Positions 43,482 through 51,915 of a DNA stretch of 64,000 nucleotides are shown here, piece by piece (the first letter of the stretch is position 1; the number at the start of each line of letters is the position of its first letter). Made by a program: the position numbers and the translations under genes. Under the pieces are notes generated by a model. That model searched no databases. It was not told where the DNA came from and was given only the letters and a program-made list of their open reading frames with translations. This DNA is from Primorskyibacter flagellatus (lineage in GTDB: Bacteria; Pseudomonadota; Alphaproteobacteria; Rhodobacterales; Rhodobacteraceae): positions 1,724,338 to 1,788,337 of the forward strand of contig NZ_BMFJ01000001.1 of assembly GCF_014638275.1 (NCBI RefSeq), in the 5' to 3' direction.

Positions 43482-44953
43482 AGCGCGTCGCCGATCGCGC
43501 GCGACAGCCCCTCGGGCGCGGGAAGCCTCGACTGCGCCTTGACCAGCACGCCAAGCCGTTCGGCCAGCACCTGCGTCAGCGCGACGGACCGCCGGGTCTT
43601 CAGGTCGACATGCAGCAGCATATGCTCGGCCGTGGCCAGCAGGCGGTCGCCGGAGCGGAGTTCATGCCAGAGGTGCATCTTCTTGCCGCCCCCCGCGATC
43701 ACCCGCGTGTCCACCACCAGTGGCGCCCCGGCGGTAACCTCGTCCAGGTGCCGGATGTGGGTTTCGACGGTGAAGAAGCTTTTGCCGGCGGCGATGTAAT
43801 CCCGGTCGCATCCGATCAGGGTCATCATCCGGTCGGTGGCATCGCCGAAGACATGGAGATAGCGCGCTTCGGTCATGTGGCCGTTGTAGTCGAGCCAGTC
43901 CAGCGGCACAGCGCGGTGAACGGTGCGGGTCGGGGCCGCGGGATCGGCTATGTCGTCAAAGGTCGCGGGCACCCCTGCGGCGGAGAGGTTCCGGTCGTCC
44001 GCGGCGCGCAGCACGTTTCCCGCACCCCAGCCCTGCTGGCCAAGAACGCGGAGAAAGCCGGTCAGGTTGCGGTCGCGCTGTGCCTCGAGCTCTCGGATCG
44101 ACAGGGCGCCGGACTGGGTGTCGGACTGGCTGGCGATGTTGCGGACCAGTTCGGCGTCCATCTCGGGCACGTCGGTCAGCTTGGTCCAGGGCCATTTCAG
44201 GGCGGGGCCGAACTGGCCGAGGAAATGCTCCATCCCGCCGTCGCCGCCAGCAATGCGGTAGGTTTCGAACAGCCCCATCTGCGCCCACCTCAGGCCAAAG
44301 CCCATGCGGATCGCGTCGTCGATCTCTCCGGTCGTGGCCACGCCGTCCTTCACCAGCCACAACGCCTCGCGCCAGACCGCTTCGAGCAATCGGTCGGCGA
44401 CATGGGCGGGGACCTCCGCGCGCACCGTCAGGGGGAACATGCCAATGGCGTTCAGCGTGTCCTGCGCGCGCGCCACCAGGTCGGGCGCCGTCCGGTCAGA
44501 GGCCACGAGTTCGACCAGCGGCAGCAGGTAGACCGGGTTGAAGGGATGGGCGACAATGATCTGGCCGGGGCTCGCAGAGCTGACCTGAAGCTCCGTCGGA
44601 GTGAAGCCCGAGGTCGAGGATGCGAGGATTGCGTCTTCCTCCATGTGCAGCTGGATCGCCTGGTAGATCTTCTGTTTCAGTTCAATGCGTTCGGGCACGC
44701 TTTCCTGCACCCATTCAGCGCCGCGCACGGATTCCGAGATCAGGCCGGGGAAGCTCAGTTCTCCCTCAGGCGGCAAGGCCACATCGCCCAGCCCCGGCAG
44801 TGCGAGACGGGCGGCATCGAGGACCGCATGCACCCTCTCGCGGGCCGATGGCTCCGGGTCGAAGACGCGGACATTCCAGCCGTTCAGAAGAAACCGGGCC
44901 GCCCAGCCCGCGCCGATGACTCCTCCGCCGATGATCGCTGCCGTGCGGGTCAC
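43478..44953 (-). CDS. lcdH: L-carnitine dehydrogenase fused to a thioesterase domain
   Basis: 491 aa. Residues about 1-310 are a 3-hydroxyacyl-CoA-dehydrogenase-type NAD enzyme (IIGGGVIGAGWAARFLLNG, VQESVPERIELKQKIY, ASSTSGFTPTEL, VAHPFNPVYLLPLVEL). They oxidise carnitine to 3-dehydrocarnitine. Residues about 345-480 are a hot-dog thioesterase (LDWLDYNGHMTEARYLHVFGDATD), thought to hydrolyse betainyl-CoA. The two activities are separate genes (cdhA, cdhB) in Pseudomonas and fused in rhizobial LcdH. The gene ends four bases inside the XRE stop and directly follows the BKACE gene. Confidence 0.9.
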   Translation of the reverse strand: MTRTAAIIGGGVIGAGWAARFLLNGWNVRVFDPEPSARERVHAVLDAARLALPGLGDVALPPEGELSFPGLISESVRGAEWVQESVPERIELKQKIYQAIQLHMEEDAILASSTSGFTPTELQVSSASPGQIIVAHPFNPVYLLPLVELVASDRTAPDLVARAQDTLNAIGMFPLTVRAEVPAHVADRLLEAVWREALWLVKDGVATTGEIDDAIRMGFGLRWAQMGLFETYRIAGGDGGMEHFLGQFGPALKWPWTKLTDVPEMDAELVRNIASQSDTQSGALSIRELEAQRDRNLTGFLRVLGQQGWGAGNVLRAADDRNLSAAGVPATFDDIADPAAPTRTVHRAVPLDWLDYNGHMTEARYLHVFGDATDRMMTLIGCDRDYIAAGKSFFTVETHIRHLDEVTAGAPLVVDTRVIAGGGKKMHLWHELRSGDRLLATAEHMLLHVDLKTRRSVALTQVLAERLGVLVKAQSRLPAPEGLSRAIGDAL

Positions 44954-44956
44954 TGG

Positions 44957-45868
44957 TTACTCTCCCGGTGCGCGTTTCGAGAGCCCGAGGGTCTCGCGCA
45001 TCTGCTGCGGCCCCATCACGCGGGCACCGAGCGCCTCGATGATGGTTACGGCCCGTTCGACAAGCTGGGCATTGGTTGCGAGCTGGCCGCGGGCGAGCCA
45101 CAGGTTGTCCTCCAGCCCGACACGGACGTGGCCACCGGCCAGAACAGACGCGGCCACATATGGCATCTGGTGGCGGCCCAGCCCAAATGCCGAAAACTTC
45201 CAGCCCGCTGGAAGGTTTGCAACCATCGTGTGAAAGGTTTGCAAATCGTCGGGTGCGCCCCAGGGCACGCCCATACACAGTTGCACCAGTGCGGGGGATT
45301 TCAGAATACCTTCGTCCACCAGCTGCCGGGCGAACCAGAGGTGGCCGGTGTCGAAGCATTCGATCTCGGGCACGACACCAAGTGCGGTAATGCGCGCGCC
45401 CATGTCGCGCAGCATGCCCGGCGTGTTGGTCATGACATAGTCGTTTTCGGCGAAGTTCATGGTGCCGCAGTCAAGGGTGCAGATCTCCGGGCGGCAGTCG
45501 GCGATATGGATCAGCCGTTCCTCTGCCCCGACCATGTCGGTGCCGGGACCTGGGGGCAGCGGACGGTCGGTTCCGCCGAGAATCAGGTCGCCGCCCATTC
45601 CGGCGGTCAGGTTGATGACCACGTCGGTCCCGGAGTCGCGGATGCGATCCACGGTTTCGCGATAGAGCGCGGGGTTGCGTGAGGGTGCGCCGCTGTCGGG
45701 GTCGCGGACGTGAAGATGCACGGCGGCCGCCCCGGCCCTTGCAGCGGCGATGGCGCTGTCGGCGATCTGCTTCGGGCTGCGCGGAACATGCGGGGACCTG
45801 TCCTGTGTCTGACCCGATCCGGTCACGGCACAGGTAATGAAGACCTCCGACGACATCGAAAGCGGCAT
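44957..45868 (-). CDS. cdhC: BKACE-family 3-dehydrocarnitine cleavage enzyme
   Basis: 303-aa Zn-dependent beta-keto acid cleavage enzyme (DUF849). The metal-binding HLHVRD and CxVE-like ECFDTGH segments and the catalytic NLTAG region are visible (INLTAGMGG, PEIECFDTGHL, GVPWGAP, GGHVRVGLEDNLWL). It condenses a beta-keto acid with acetyl-CoA to yield acetoacetate plus an acyl-CoA; here dehydrocarnitine would give betainyl-CoA. ATG 45868 follows GGAGGGATGTC. Only three bases separate it from the dehydrogenase-thioesterase, completing the route from carnitine to glycine betaine. Confidence 0.88.
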   Translation of the reverse strand: MPLSMSSEVFITCAVTGSGQTQDRSPHVPRSPKQIADSAIAAARAGAAAVHLHVRDPDSGAPSRNPALYRETVDRIRDSGTDVVINLTAGMGGDLILGGTDRPLPPGPGTDMVGAEERLIHIADCRPEICTLDCGTMNFAENDYVMTNTPGMLRDMGARITALGVVPEIECFDTGHLWFARQLVDEGILKSPALVQLCMGVPWGAPDDLQTFHTMVANLPAGWKFSAFGLGRHQMPYVAASVLAGGHVRVGLEDNLWLARGQLATNAQLVERAVTIIEALGARVMGPQQMRETLGLSKRAPGE

Positions 45869-45998
45869 GACATCCCTCCGGTGCTCAGCAATGCGCGGAA
45901 GGCGCGGGGGCGCAAGCGGCAAGGGGGGACCGCGCATTCAGGCTGGGGATGTGTTGTATACGGGCAACCTTGGTCGCGCCGGTCTGCCCGCGAAGGGA

Positions 45999-47039
45999 TC
46001 AGAAGGGCCGCGCACGGTCGCGGTAGACATCTTCAATATCGGCGAGCACCTCGTCGGTCAGCACCGTGTCCGCGCCGTCGAGGATGTGGCGGATCTGGTC
46101 CGTCGAACTGGCCCCGAAGACGGCAGAGGCGACAAAGGGGCGGGACATGACCCAGGCGAGCGCCATGCGCACCGGGTCGAGCCCGTGTTTCTGCGCCACC
46201 TCGAGATAGCCGTCGACCGCAGTGAAGGCCCGGTCCCCGGCGCGGCCGTTCAGGTCGGGCATCCGCTCCATCCGCGATCCGTTCGGAATCACGCGATCCT
46301 GGTACTTCCCCGTCAGCAGGCCGGAGGCGAGCGGCGCGCTGGCGATCAGGCTGATGCGGTCATAGAGGCACAGTTCGGCCAGATCGGTTTCAAACCCGCG
46401 GCAGAGCAATGAATATTCGTTCTGGACGCTGACCGGCCCGCGGATGTCGCGGCTGCGGGCGAGATCGCGCCAGCGCGCGGTGCCCCAGGCGGTTTCGTTG
46501 CAGAGACCGAAGGCGCGGATCGTGCCGCGCCGCTGTTCCGCTTCAAGCGCGTTTAGGCAATCGGCCATGTTGTCCAGCACCGCCTCCGCCGTCTGGCGCG
46601 GTGCTGCGCGGCGGCCGCCGAACCGGCTGGACCTGCGGTTCGGCCAATGGAACTGGAACAGGTCGATATAGTCCGTCTTGAGCCGGCGCAGGGATCCTTC
46701 GACAGCCTGCCGCACCGTGTCGCCTTTGATCGGCGCGCCGCCGCGGACATGGCGCAGCCCCTGCCCCGCCTGCTTGGTGGAGAGGATGATGTCAGCGCGG
46801 TTGCGTACGCTTTTCTCCAGCCAGAGGCCGATGATCCTTTCGGTACGGCCAAGCGTTTCGGGGCGTATCGGGTCCATCGGGTAGATTTCCGACGTGTCGA
46901 TCAGGTTCACGCCATGATCCAGCGCCAGGTCGATCTGCGCATGTGCCGGGCGGGTATCAAGCTGGCTTCCCCAGCCCATCGTCCCGAGCGCGAGCGGCGA
47001 AACCTTGATCCCGGTCCGGCCGAGTTGGCGAGTCTTCAT
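45999..47039 (-). CDS. Aldo/keto reductase, Tas-like
   Basis: 346-aa NADPH-dependent TIM-barrel reductase. The catalytic tetrad can be placed as Asp and Tyr in DTSEIYPMDP, Lys in LSTKQAGQG and His in FQFHWPNR; DTxExYP and the PETLG continuation match E. coli Tas. The cofactor end is GASSTDQIRHIL. The substrate is unknown. It stands alone on the minus strand, divergent from the imuA-like gene. Confidence 0.86.
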   Translation of the reverse strand: MKTRQLGRTGIKVSPLALGTMGWGSQLDTRPAHAQIDLALDHGVNLIDTSEIYPMDPIRPETLGRTERIIGLWLEKSVRNRADIILSTKQAGQGLRHVRGGAPIKGDTVRQAVEGSLRRLKTDYIDLFQFHWPNRRSSRFGGRRAAPRQTAEAVLDNMADCLNALEAEQRRGTIRAFGLCNETAWGTARWRDLARSRDIRGPVSVQNEYSLLCRGFETDLAELCLYDRISLIASAPLASGLLTGKYQDRVIPNGSRMERMPDLNGRAGDRAFTAVDGYLEVAQKHGLDPVRMALAWVMSRPFVASAVFGASSTDQIRHILDGADTVLTDEVLADIEDVYRDRARPF

Positions 47040-47105
47040 CCGGTGTCCCTCTGTCCCGGACCTGATAGCCGAAAGAGATTACCGAAATGCTGTCACGCAT
47101 CTTGA

Positions 47106-47120
47106 GAACATTTAGCGAAC
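47106..47120. promoter_or_regulatory. LexA (SOS) box, GAAC-N7-GAAC
   Basis: GAAC ATTTAGC GAAC is the exact reverse form of the alphaproteobacterial LexA consensus GTTC-N7-GTTC. It ends 16 bases before the imuA-like start, so it would overlap the promoter or start region. Confidence 0.8.
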
Positions 47121-47136
47121 ATTTTATCCTTCAGAC

Positions 47137-47799
47137 ATGTCCGTCACCCATCCCCTGCTGTCGCGCCGTCCGCTTCGGGCCGCGCCCGCACTGACCCTGA
47201 CCGAAGGCGCGACCCTGTCGCTTGGCCGGCTGCACGAAGGCTGCGGCGGCGCGCGGCGGAGCTTTGCGATGCTGGTGGCGGCCCGGCTGGCGGCGGGCGG
47301 GGATCGCGGCCCGATCTGGTGGATCGCCCCGGCCTGGCAGGCGGAACAACTGCATGCCGAGGGGGTGGCGGAGCTGATCGGCCCGGAACGGCTGATCTTC
47401 GTGCGGCCGAAACGGGCGGAGGACGTGCTCTGGACGCTGGAAGAGGTCCTGCGCAGTGGGACGGCGGCGCTGGCCGTGGCCGATATCCCCGGCCTGCCGG
47501 GGCTGACTGCCGTGCGCCGGCTGCATCTGGCCGCCGAAACCGGGGCGGAGGGCGGGAGGCTGGCGCCTCTCGGGCTGATCCTGACACCGGGTCCGGGGGG
47601 CGCGCAGGGAGTCGAAAGCCGCTGGCGGACAGAGGCGGAACACAGGGGACAGGCGCAGCGCTGGCGGCTGGAACGGATGCGCGCCCGGATGGATCCGCCA
47701 AAGCTATGGCAGATGCAGCGGGCGGAGGGCGAGGGGTTCACCCTGACGCCGGGCCGGTCCGAACCGCACGATGTCCGCGCCCCCTGCCCCATGTCCTGA
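47137..47799 (+). CDS. imuA: ImuA-like SOS mutagenesis protein
   Basis: 220-aa RecA-like protein of the ImuA family. LGRLHEGCGGARRSFAMLVAARL, RLIFVRPKRAEDVLWTLEEVLRSG and LTAVRRLHLAAE match ImuA, and there is no intact Walker A P-loop. In Caulobacter ImuA works with ImuB and DnaE2 in translesion synthesis. Here the next gene is an MFS transporter, so the usual imuB-dnaE2 partners are not adjacent. The LexA box just upstream supports damage induction. Confidence 0.8.
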   Translation: MSVTHPLLSRRPLRAAPALTLTEGATLSLGRLHEGCGGARRSFAMLVAARLAAGGDRGPIWWIAPAWQAEQLHAEGVAELIGPERLIFVRPKRAEDVLWTLEEVLRSGTAALAVADIPGLPGLTAVRRLHLAAETGAEGGRLAPLGLILTPGPGGAQGVESRWRTEAEHRGQAQRWRLERMRARMDPPKLWQMQRAEGEGFTLTPGRSEPHDVRAPCPMS

Positions 47800-47896
47800 C
47801 CGGGTCCGCGACCGGCATCTGGTGGCTTCTGCACAATCGCCCCTGCATGTCGCTTCGGGGCTGGCGAATTCCCTGCCGCCGGGGCAATGAAGGGCC

Positions 47897-49108
47897 ATGC
47901 AGCTCCTGTTCTCACTTGCCCCGCTGTTCCTGTCGGTGGTCCTGCTCCAGCTCTCCTCGGGCGGGCTCGGGCCGCTCGACGCGCTGTCGGGGCTGGCGGA
48001 GGGATTTTCAAGCCAGCAGATCGGCCTGCTCGGTTCTGCGCATTTCCTGGGGTTCTTCCTGGGATGTTGGTGGGCGCCGCGGCTCATGGGCGCGGTCGGT
48101 CACGCGCGGGCCTTTGCCGCCTTCGTGGTGTTCGGGGTGATCGGGCTGCTCGCGCACATGCTATGGGTGGAGCCCTATTTCTGGGCGCTGCTGCGCATCC
48201 TCTCAGGTCTTTGCATCGCGGGCAGCTACACCGTGATCGAGGGCTGGCTCATGGTGCGCATCACCAAGGAGACGCGCGGCCGGCTCACCGGCATGTACCG
48301 GATGGCCGACATGGGCGCGGCACTGGTGTCGCAGTTGCTGATCGGGTTCCTGACGCCGGCGAGCTACGCCTCCTACAACCTGCTGGCGCTGGTGTGCTGC
48401 GCCGCGATCCTGCCGCTGACCCTGTCCACCGCGGTGCAACCCGCGATGCCGGAGACGCCGAGGCTGAGGCCGATCATCGCGTGGAAAAGCTCCCCGCTCG
48501 CGGCGGTGGCCGTAATCGTATCTGCGCTGTCGGCGGCGACCTTCCGGATGATCGGGCCGCTCTACGGTCAGGCCGTCGGGCTGGACGCACGGCAGATCGC
48601 GTGGTTCCTGGCGCTATTCGTGCTGGGCGGGGCGCTGGCGCAGATCCCCGTGGGCTGGCTGGCCGACCGGTATGACCGGCGCAAGGTGCTTCTCGTGGTC
48701 TCTCTGGCGACAATCGCCAGTTGCGCGGCCTCGGCCGCCATTGGCGGAATGTCCGCGGCGAGCGCGCAGATCAACGCATTCTTCTTCGGCATCGCGACCT
48801 ACCCGGTCTATTCGATCGCCGCCGCGCATGCACACGACTTCGTCACCGACGACGAACGGGCCGAGCTGTCCGCGGCCCTACTGTTCTACTACGCCATCGG
48901 CGCGATTTTCGCCCCCTATGTCGCGGCCTGGCTGGTCACGGCCTTTGGCCCGCCCGCAATTTTCGGGATGGTCGCGGCCGGTCACATCTTCCTGCTGGCC
49001 TTCTCTGTCGGACGGATGCGAGTCGGCCGGAAACCCCGCGAACGCACCGCCTATGTCTACGCGCCGCGCACAAGCTTCGTCATCGGGCGACTCCTGCGGC
49101 GCAACTGA
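47897..49108 (+). CDS. MFS transporter (YcaD-like)
   Basis: 403-aa major facilitator with about twelve membrane helices. The loop motifs GWLADRYDRRKVLL (between helices 8 and 9) and WWAPRLMGAVGHARAF (between 2 and 3) are the conserved MFS A-motifs. Sequence style matches the YcaD/AraJ-like exporter group common in roseobacters. The substrate is unknown. It begins 98 bases after the imuA-like stop and has its own start region, so co-transcription is uncertain. Confidence 0.85.
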   Translation: MQLLFSLAPLFLSVVLLQLSSGGLGPLDALSGLAEGFSSQQIGLLGSAHFLGFFLGCWWAPRLMGAVGHARAFAAFVVFGVIGLLAHMLWVEPYFWALLRILSGLCIAGSYTVIEGWLMVRITKETRGRLTGMYRMADMGAALVSQLLIGFLTPASYASYNLLALVCCAAILPLTLSTAVQPAMPETPRLRPIIAWKSSPLAAVAVIVSALSAATFRMIGPLYGQAVGLDARQIAWFLALFVLGGALAQIPVGWLADRYDRRKVLLVVSLATIASCAASAAIGGMSAASAQINAFFFGIATYPVYSIAAAHAHDFVTDDERAELSAALLFYYAIGAIFAPYVAAWLVTAFGPPAIFGMVAAGHIFLLAFSVGRMRVGRKPRERTAYVYAPRTSFVIGRLLRRN

Positions 49109-49438
49109 CGCGGGTGCGCACCAGAGGCGATTCCGGTCTGCAAACAGAAAATGCCCAAAAAACAGGCTAAAGTTGGATACAATAACCCGGAGACACCGGG
49201 GATTATCCCGATTGTGTGAACTGGGGCAATCTCAAGGCGGAAAAGTGTCAAGAATTGTTGAAAGTTCGTTGGGATGGTGAGAATATGGACGCACCAAACC
49301 GCATGGCGTTAGTCGTGCGCAGACGACCACTGACGAAGATCACCGCCCAAAATGTAACCGCGCATTAGGAACAAGATCAAAAGCTGAACGTTTGACCCCA
49401 ATCCTAGTAGCATTTCACCTTATTTTTGCAGGACTGAC
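49109..49438. other. AT-richer intergenic region upstream of the VPLPA-CTERM gene
   Basis: 330 bases, visibly less GC-rich than the flanks. A hairpin CCCGG/CCGGG flanked by AATAA and GATTAT (49181-49206) may end the MFS transcript. The remainder should hold the promoter of the VPLPA-CTERM gene; TTTTTGCAGGACTGAC directly before its ATG includes a GGA ribosome site. A 27-codon frame at 49286 lacks support. Confidence 0.5.
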
Positions 49439-49930
49439 ATGACCCTCAACATTCGCAACATCCTCGCATCGGCCGCCGTCGCAGTGACGCTGCCCCTTGC
49501 AGCCGGCGCAGTGCCGGTTTCCCCCGGCTCCGAAATCGGTGAGGGCTTTGCGCTCGCTCCGAACGGCAGCGCGGTGTTCAACTACGAAGTGTCCGGCCCG
49601 GTGCGTGTCAGCATCGTGTCGATCAGCGGTTCGGGCTTCTCCGGCGGCGACGACCTGTACAAGGTTCTGTTCGGTGTGGGCGCGACCGATACCGGGTTCA
49701 CTACCGTGAACTCCAACGGGTCCACCGGCAACGCGACCGGCACGCTGCCGACTTTCGTGACCAGCAACGACTTCTCGCTGAACTTCTTCGCGGATGGCAC
49801 CGCCAAGACCGTGATCATGGGCTACACGTTCACCGTGTCTGCCGTTCCGGTTCCAGCAGCCGGCGCGCTGCTGCTCGGCGCCATGGGTGGCCTCGCCGCT
49901 CTGGGCCGTCGCAAGAAGAAAAACGCCTGA
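49439..49930 (+). CDS. VPLPA-CTERM sorting domain protein
   Basis: 163-aa exported protein. A Sec signal peptide (about 1-24) is followed by a small Gly/Ser/Thr-rich beta domain. The C-terminal sorting signal starts at residue 136: VPVPAAG, then a hydrophobic helix and the basic tail RRKKK. This tripartite tail is the VPLPA-CTERM signal processed by exosortase-type enzymes (EpsH/XrtD-like) in proteobacteria that secrete polysaccharide. No exosortase gene is in the window. A strong terminator follows, so it is a single-gene unit. Its function is likely surface or matrix related. Confidence 0.85.
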   Translation: MTLNIRNILASAAVAVTLPLAAGAVPVSPGSEIGEGFALAPNGSAVFNYEVSGPVRVSIVSISGSGFSGGDDLYKVLFGVGATDTGFTTVNSNGSTGNATGTLPTFVTSNDFSLNFFADGTAKTVIMGYTFTVSAVPVPAAGALLLGAMGGLAALGRRKKKNA

Positions 49931-49959
49931 TCGTCTGATCCGTCCAGGACCAAATGCTG

Positions 49960-49990
49960 AGGCAACGCCCCCGTCGGGCGTTGCCTTTTT
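49960..49990 (+). terminator. Intrinsic terminator of the VPLPA-CTERM gene
   Basis: AGGCAACGCCC and GGGCGTTGCCT form an 11-bp perfect stem with a short loop (CCGTC), followed at once by a run of five T. It lies 30 bases after the stop codon. Confidence 0.9.
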
Positions 49991-50085
49991 CTTGTCCGCA
50001 TACTAGGCAGCGACTGGCCCGAAACCGGCCGGCCCGCCCGGTTCTCCGGTGACAGGCCTCTCAACTCCGCCAGCGCAGGGTGACC

Positions 50086-51798
50086 ATGGCCCGACATCTC
50101 ATTACCTCCGCCATCCCCTATATCAATGGGATCAAGCACCTCGGAAACCTGGTCGGGTCGCAGCTGCCCGCTGACCTGTTTGCGCGCTACCAGCGGGCGC
50201 GCGGGCACGAGGTGCTGTTTCTCTGCGCCACCGACGAACACGGCACACCGGCAGAGCTGGCGGCGGCCAAGGCCGGCAAGCCGGTGGCCGAATACTGCGC
50301 GGAAATGCACGAGGTGCAGGCCCGGATTGCGGACGGGTTCCGCCTGTCCTTCGACCATTTCGGCCGGTCGTCCGGCCCGCAGAACCACCGGCTGACCCAG
50401 CATTTTGCCGCACGTCTGTTCGATGCGGGCCTGATCGAGGAGGTGGTCGAGCAGCAGATGTACTCTCATGCGGACGGACGTTTTCTGCCCGATCGGTACA
50501 TCGAGGGCACCTGCCCCAACTGTGGCTTCGACTCCGCCCGTGGAGACCAGTGCGACAATTGCACCAAGCAGCTCGATCCTGTGGACCTGATCAATCCGCA
50601 TTCGACCATTTCCGGTTCGACCGATCTGGAGATGCGCGAGACCAAGCATCTCTACCTCCGTCAGTCCGTGATGAAGGATCAGCTCGAGTCCTGGATCGAC
50701 AGCAAGACGGACTGGCCGGTCCTGACGACGTCGATCGCACGAAAATGGCTGCACGATGGAGACGGGCTGCAGGACCGGGGGATCACGCGGGACCTGGACT
50801 GGGGGATCCCCGTGCGTCGCGGCGATGAAGACTGGCCGGGTATGGAGGGCAAGGTCTTCTACGTCTGGTTCGACGCACCGATCGAATATATCGCATGCGC
50901 AGAGGAATGGGTCGACGCCGGCAAGGGCACGGACTGGGAACGCTGGTGGCGGACCGACAAGGGTGCGGCGGACGTCCGCTACACCCAATTCATGGGCAAG
51001 GACAACGTGCCCTTCCACACCCTGACCTTCCCGGCAACCATCCTCGGGTCCGGCGAGCCGTGGAAGGTGGTCGATTACATCAAGTCCTTCAATTACCTCA
51101 ATTACGAAGGCGGCCAGTTCTCCACCTCGCGCGGGCGCGGCGTATTCATGGACCAAGCGTTGAGCCTGCTTCCGTCGGACTACTGGCGCTGGTGGCTGCT
51201 GAGCCACGCGCCGGAAAGTTCCGACTCTGAATTCACCTGGGAGAATTTCCAGTCGTCCGTGAACAAGGACCTGGCCGACGTGCTTGGCAACTTCGTGTCG
51301 CGGGTCACGAAATTCTGCCGATCCAAGTTCGGGGAAACCGTGCCTTCGGGCGGGACCTTTGGCGCGACGGAGGAGGCGCTGATTACGGATCTTTCGGCGC
51401 GAGTCGAGACTTATGCCGCGATGATGGAGGCGATGGAGGTGCGAAAGGCCTCCCAGGAGTTGCGGGCGATCTGGGTGGTCGGGAACGAATATCTTCAGAC
51501 TGCCGCACCGTGGAGCGTCTATAAGGAGGATCCGCAGGCCGCGGCGGGAATCGTCCGGCTGTCGCTCAACCTCGCGGCGCTTTATGCGGTGCTCTCCGCT
51601 CCGTTCATTCCCGACGCCGCGTCGGAAATTGCGACCGCAATGGGGCTGGGCGATCTGTCCTGGCCGGACGATGTCCCCTCGGCACTGAACCGGTTGTCGG
51701 AGGGGGACAGTTTTGCCGTGCCGGACAACCTGTTCCGGAAAATCACCGACGATGAGTTGGCGGAGTGGAAGCAGCGCTTCGCCGGGGTACGCGACTGA
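50086..51798 (+). CDS. metG: Methionine--tRNA ligase
   Basis: Class I aminoacyl-tRNA synthetase charging tRNA-Met, 570 aa. The HIGH-like motif is the variant [12 protein letters not shown], the zinc knuckle is [17 protein letters not shown], and the KMSKS loop is the variant [10 protein letters not shown]. An anticodon-binding helical domain fills the last 150 residues; there is no C-terminal EMAP-type dimer domain. ATG 50086 is used; GTG 50080 would add two residues. It stands alone between two single-gene units. Confidence 0.93.
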   Translation: MARHLITSAIPYINGIKHLGNLVGSQLPADLFARYQRARGHEVLFLCATDEHGTPAELAAAKAGKPVAEYCAEMHEVQARIADGFRLSFDHFGRSSGPQNHRLTQHFAARLFDAGLIEEVVEQQMYSHADGRFLPDRYIEGTCPNCGFDSARGDQCDNCTKQLDPVDLINPHSTISGSTDLEMRETKHLYLRQSVMKDQLESWIDSKTDWPVLTTSIARKWLHDGDGLQDRGITRDLDWGIPVRRGDEDWPGMEGKVFYVWFDAPIEYIACAEEWVDAGKGTDWERWWRTDKGAADVRYTQFMGKDNVPFHTLTFPATILGSGEPWKVVDYIKSFNYLNYEGGQFSTSRGRGVFMDQALSLLPSDYWRWWLLSHAPESSDSEFTWENFQSSVNKDLADVLGNFVSRVTKFCRSKFGETVPSGGTFGATEEALITDLSARVETYAAMMEAMEVRKASQELRAIWVVGNEYLQTAAPWSVYKEDPQAAAGIVRLSLNLAALYAVLSAPFIPDAASEIATAMGLGDLSWPDDVPSALNRLSEGDSFAVPDNLFRKITDDELAEWKQRFAGVRD

Positions 51799-51915
51799 CC
51801 ATTCCCGTCGGCTGACGATCCGGGCGCGGGGATCATGGCTGCGCGCCCAGGACATGCCCTGCAGAACCTTCCGGTTCCCGAAGCCGGCAGCGCTGGAACG
51901 GTCCCGAGTTGGCAT

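Noticed and set aside
49286..49369. 27-codon ORF in the gap before the VPLPA-CTERM gene
   Set aside because: It is short, with no convincing ribosome site and no recognisable product.
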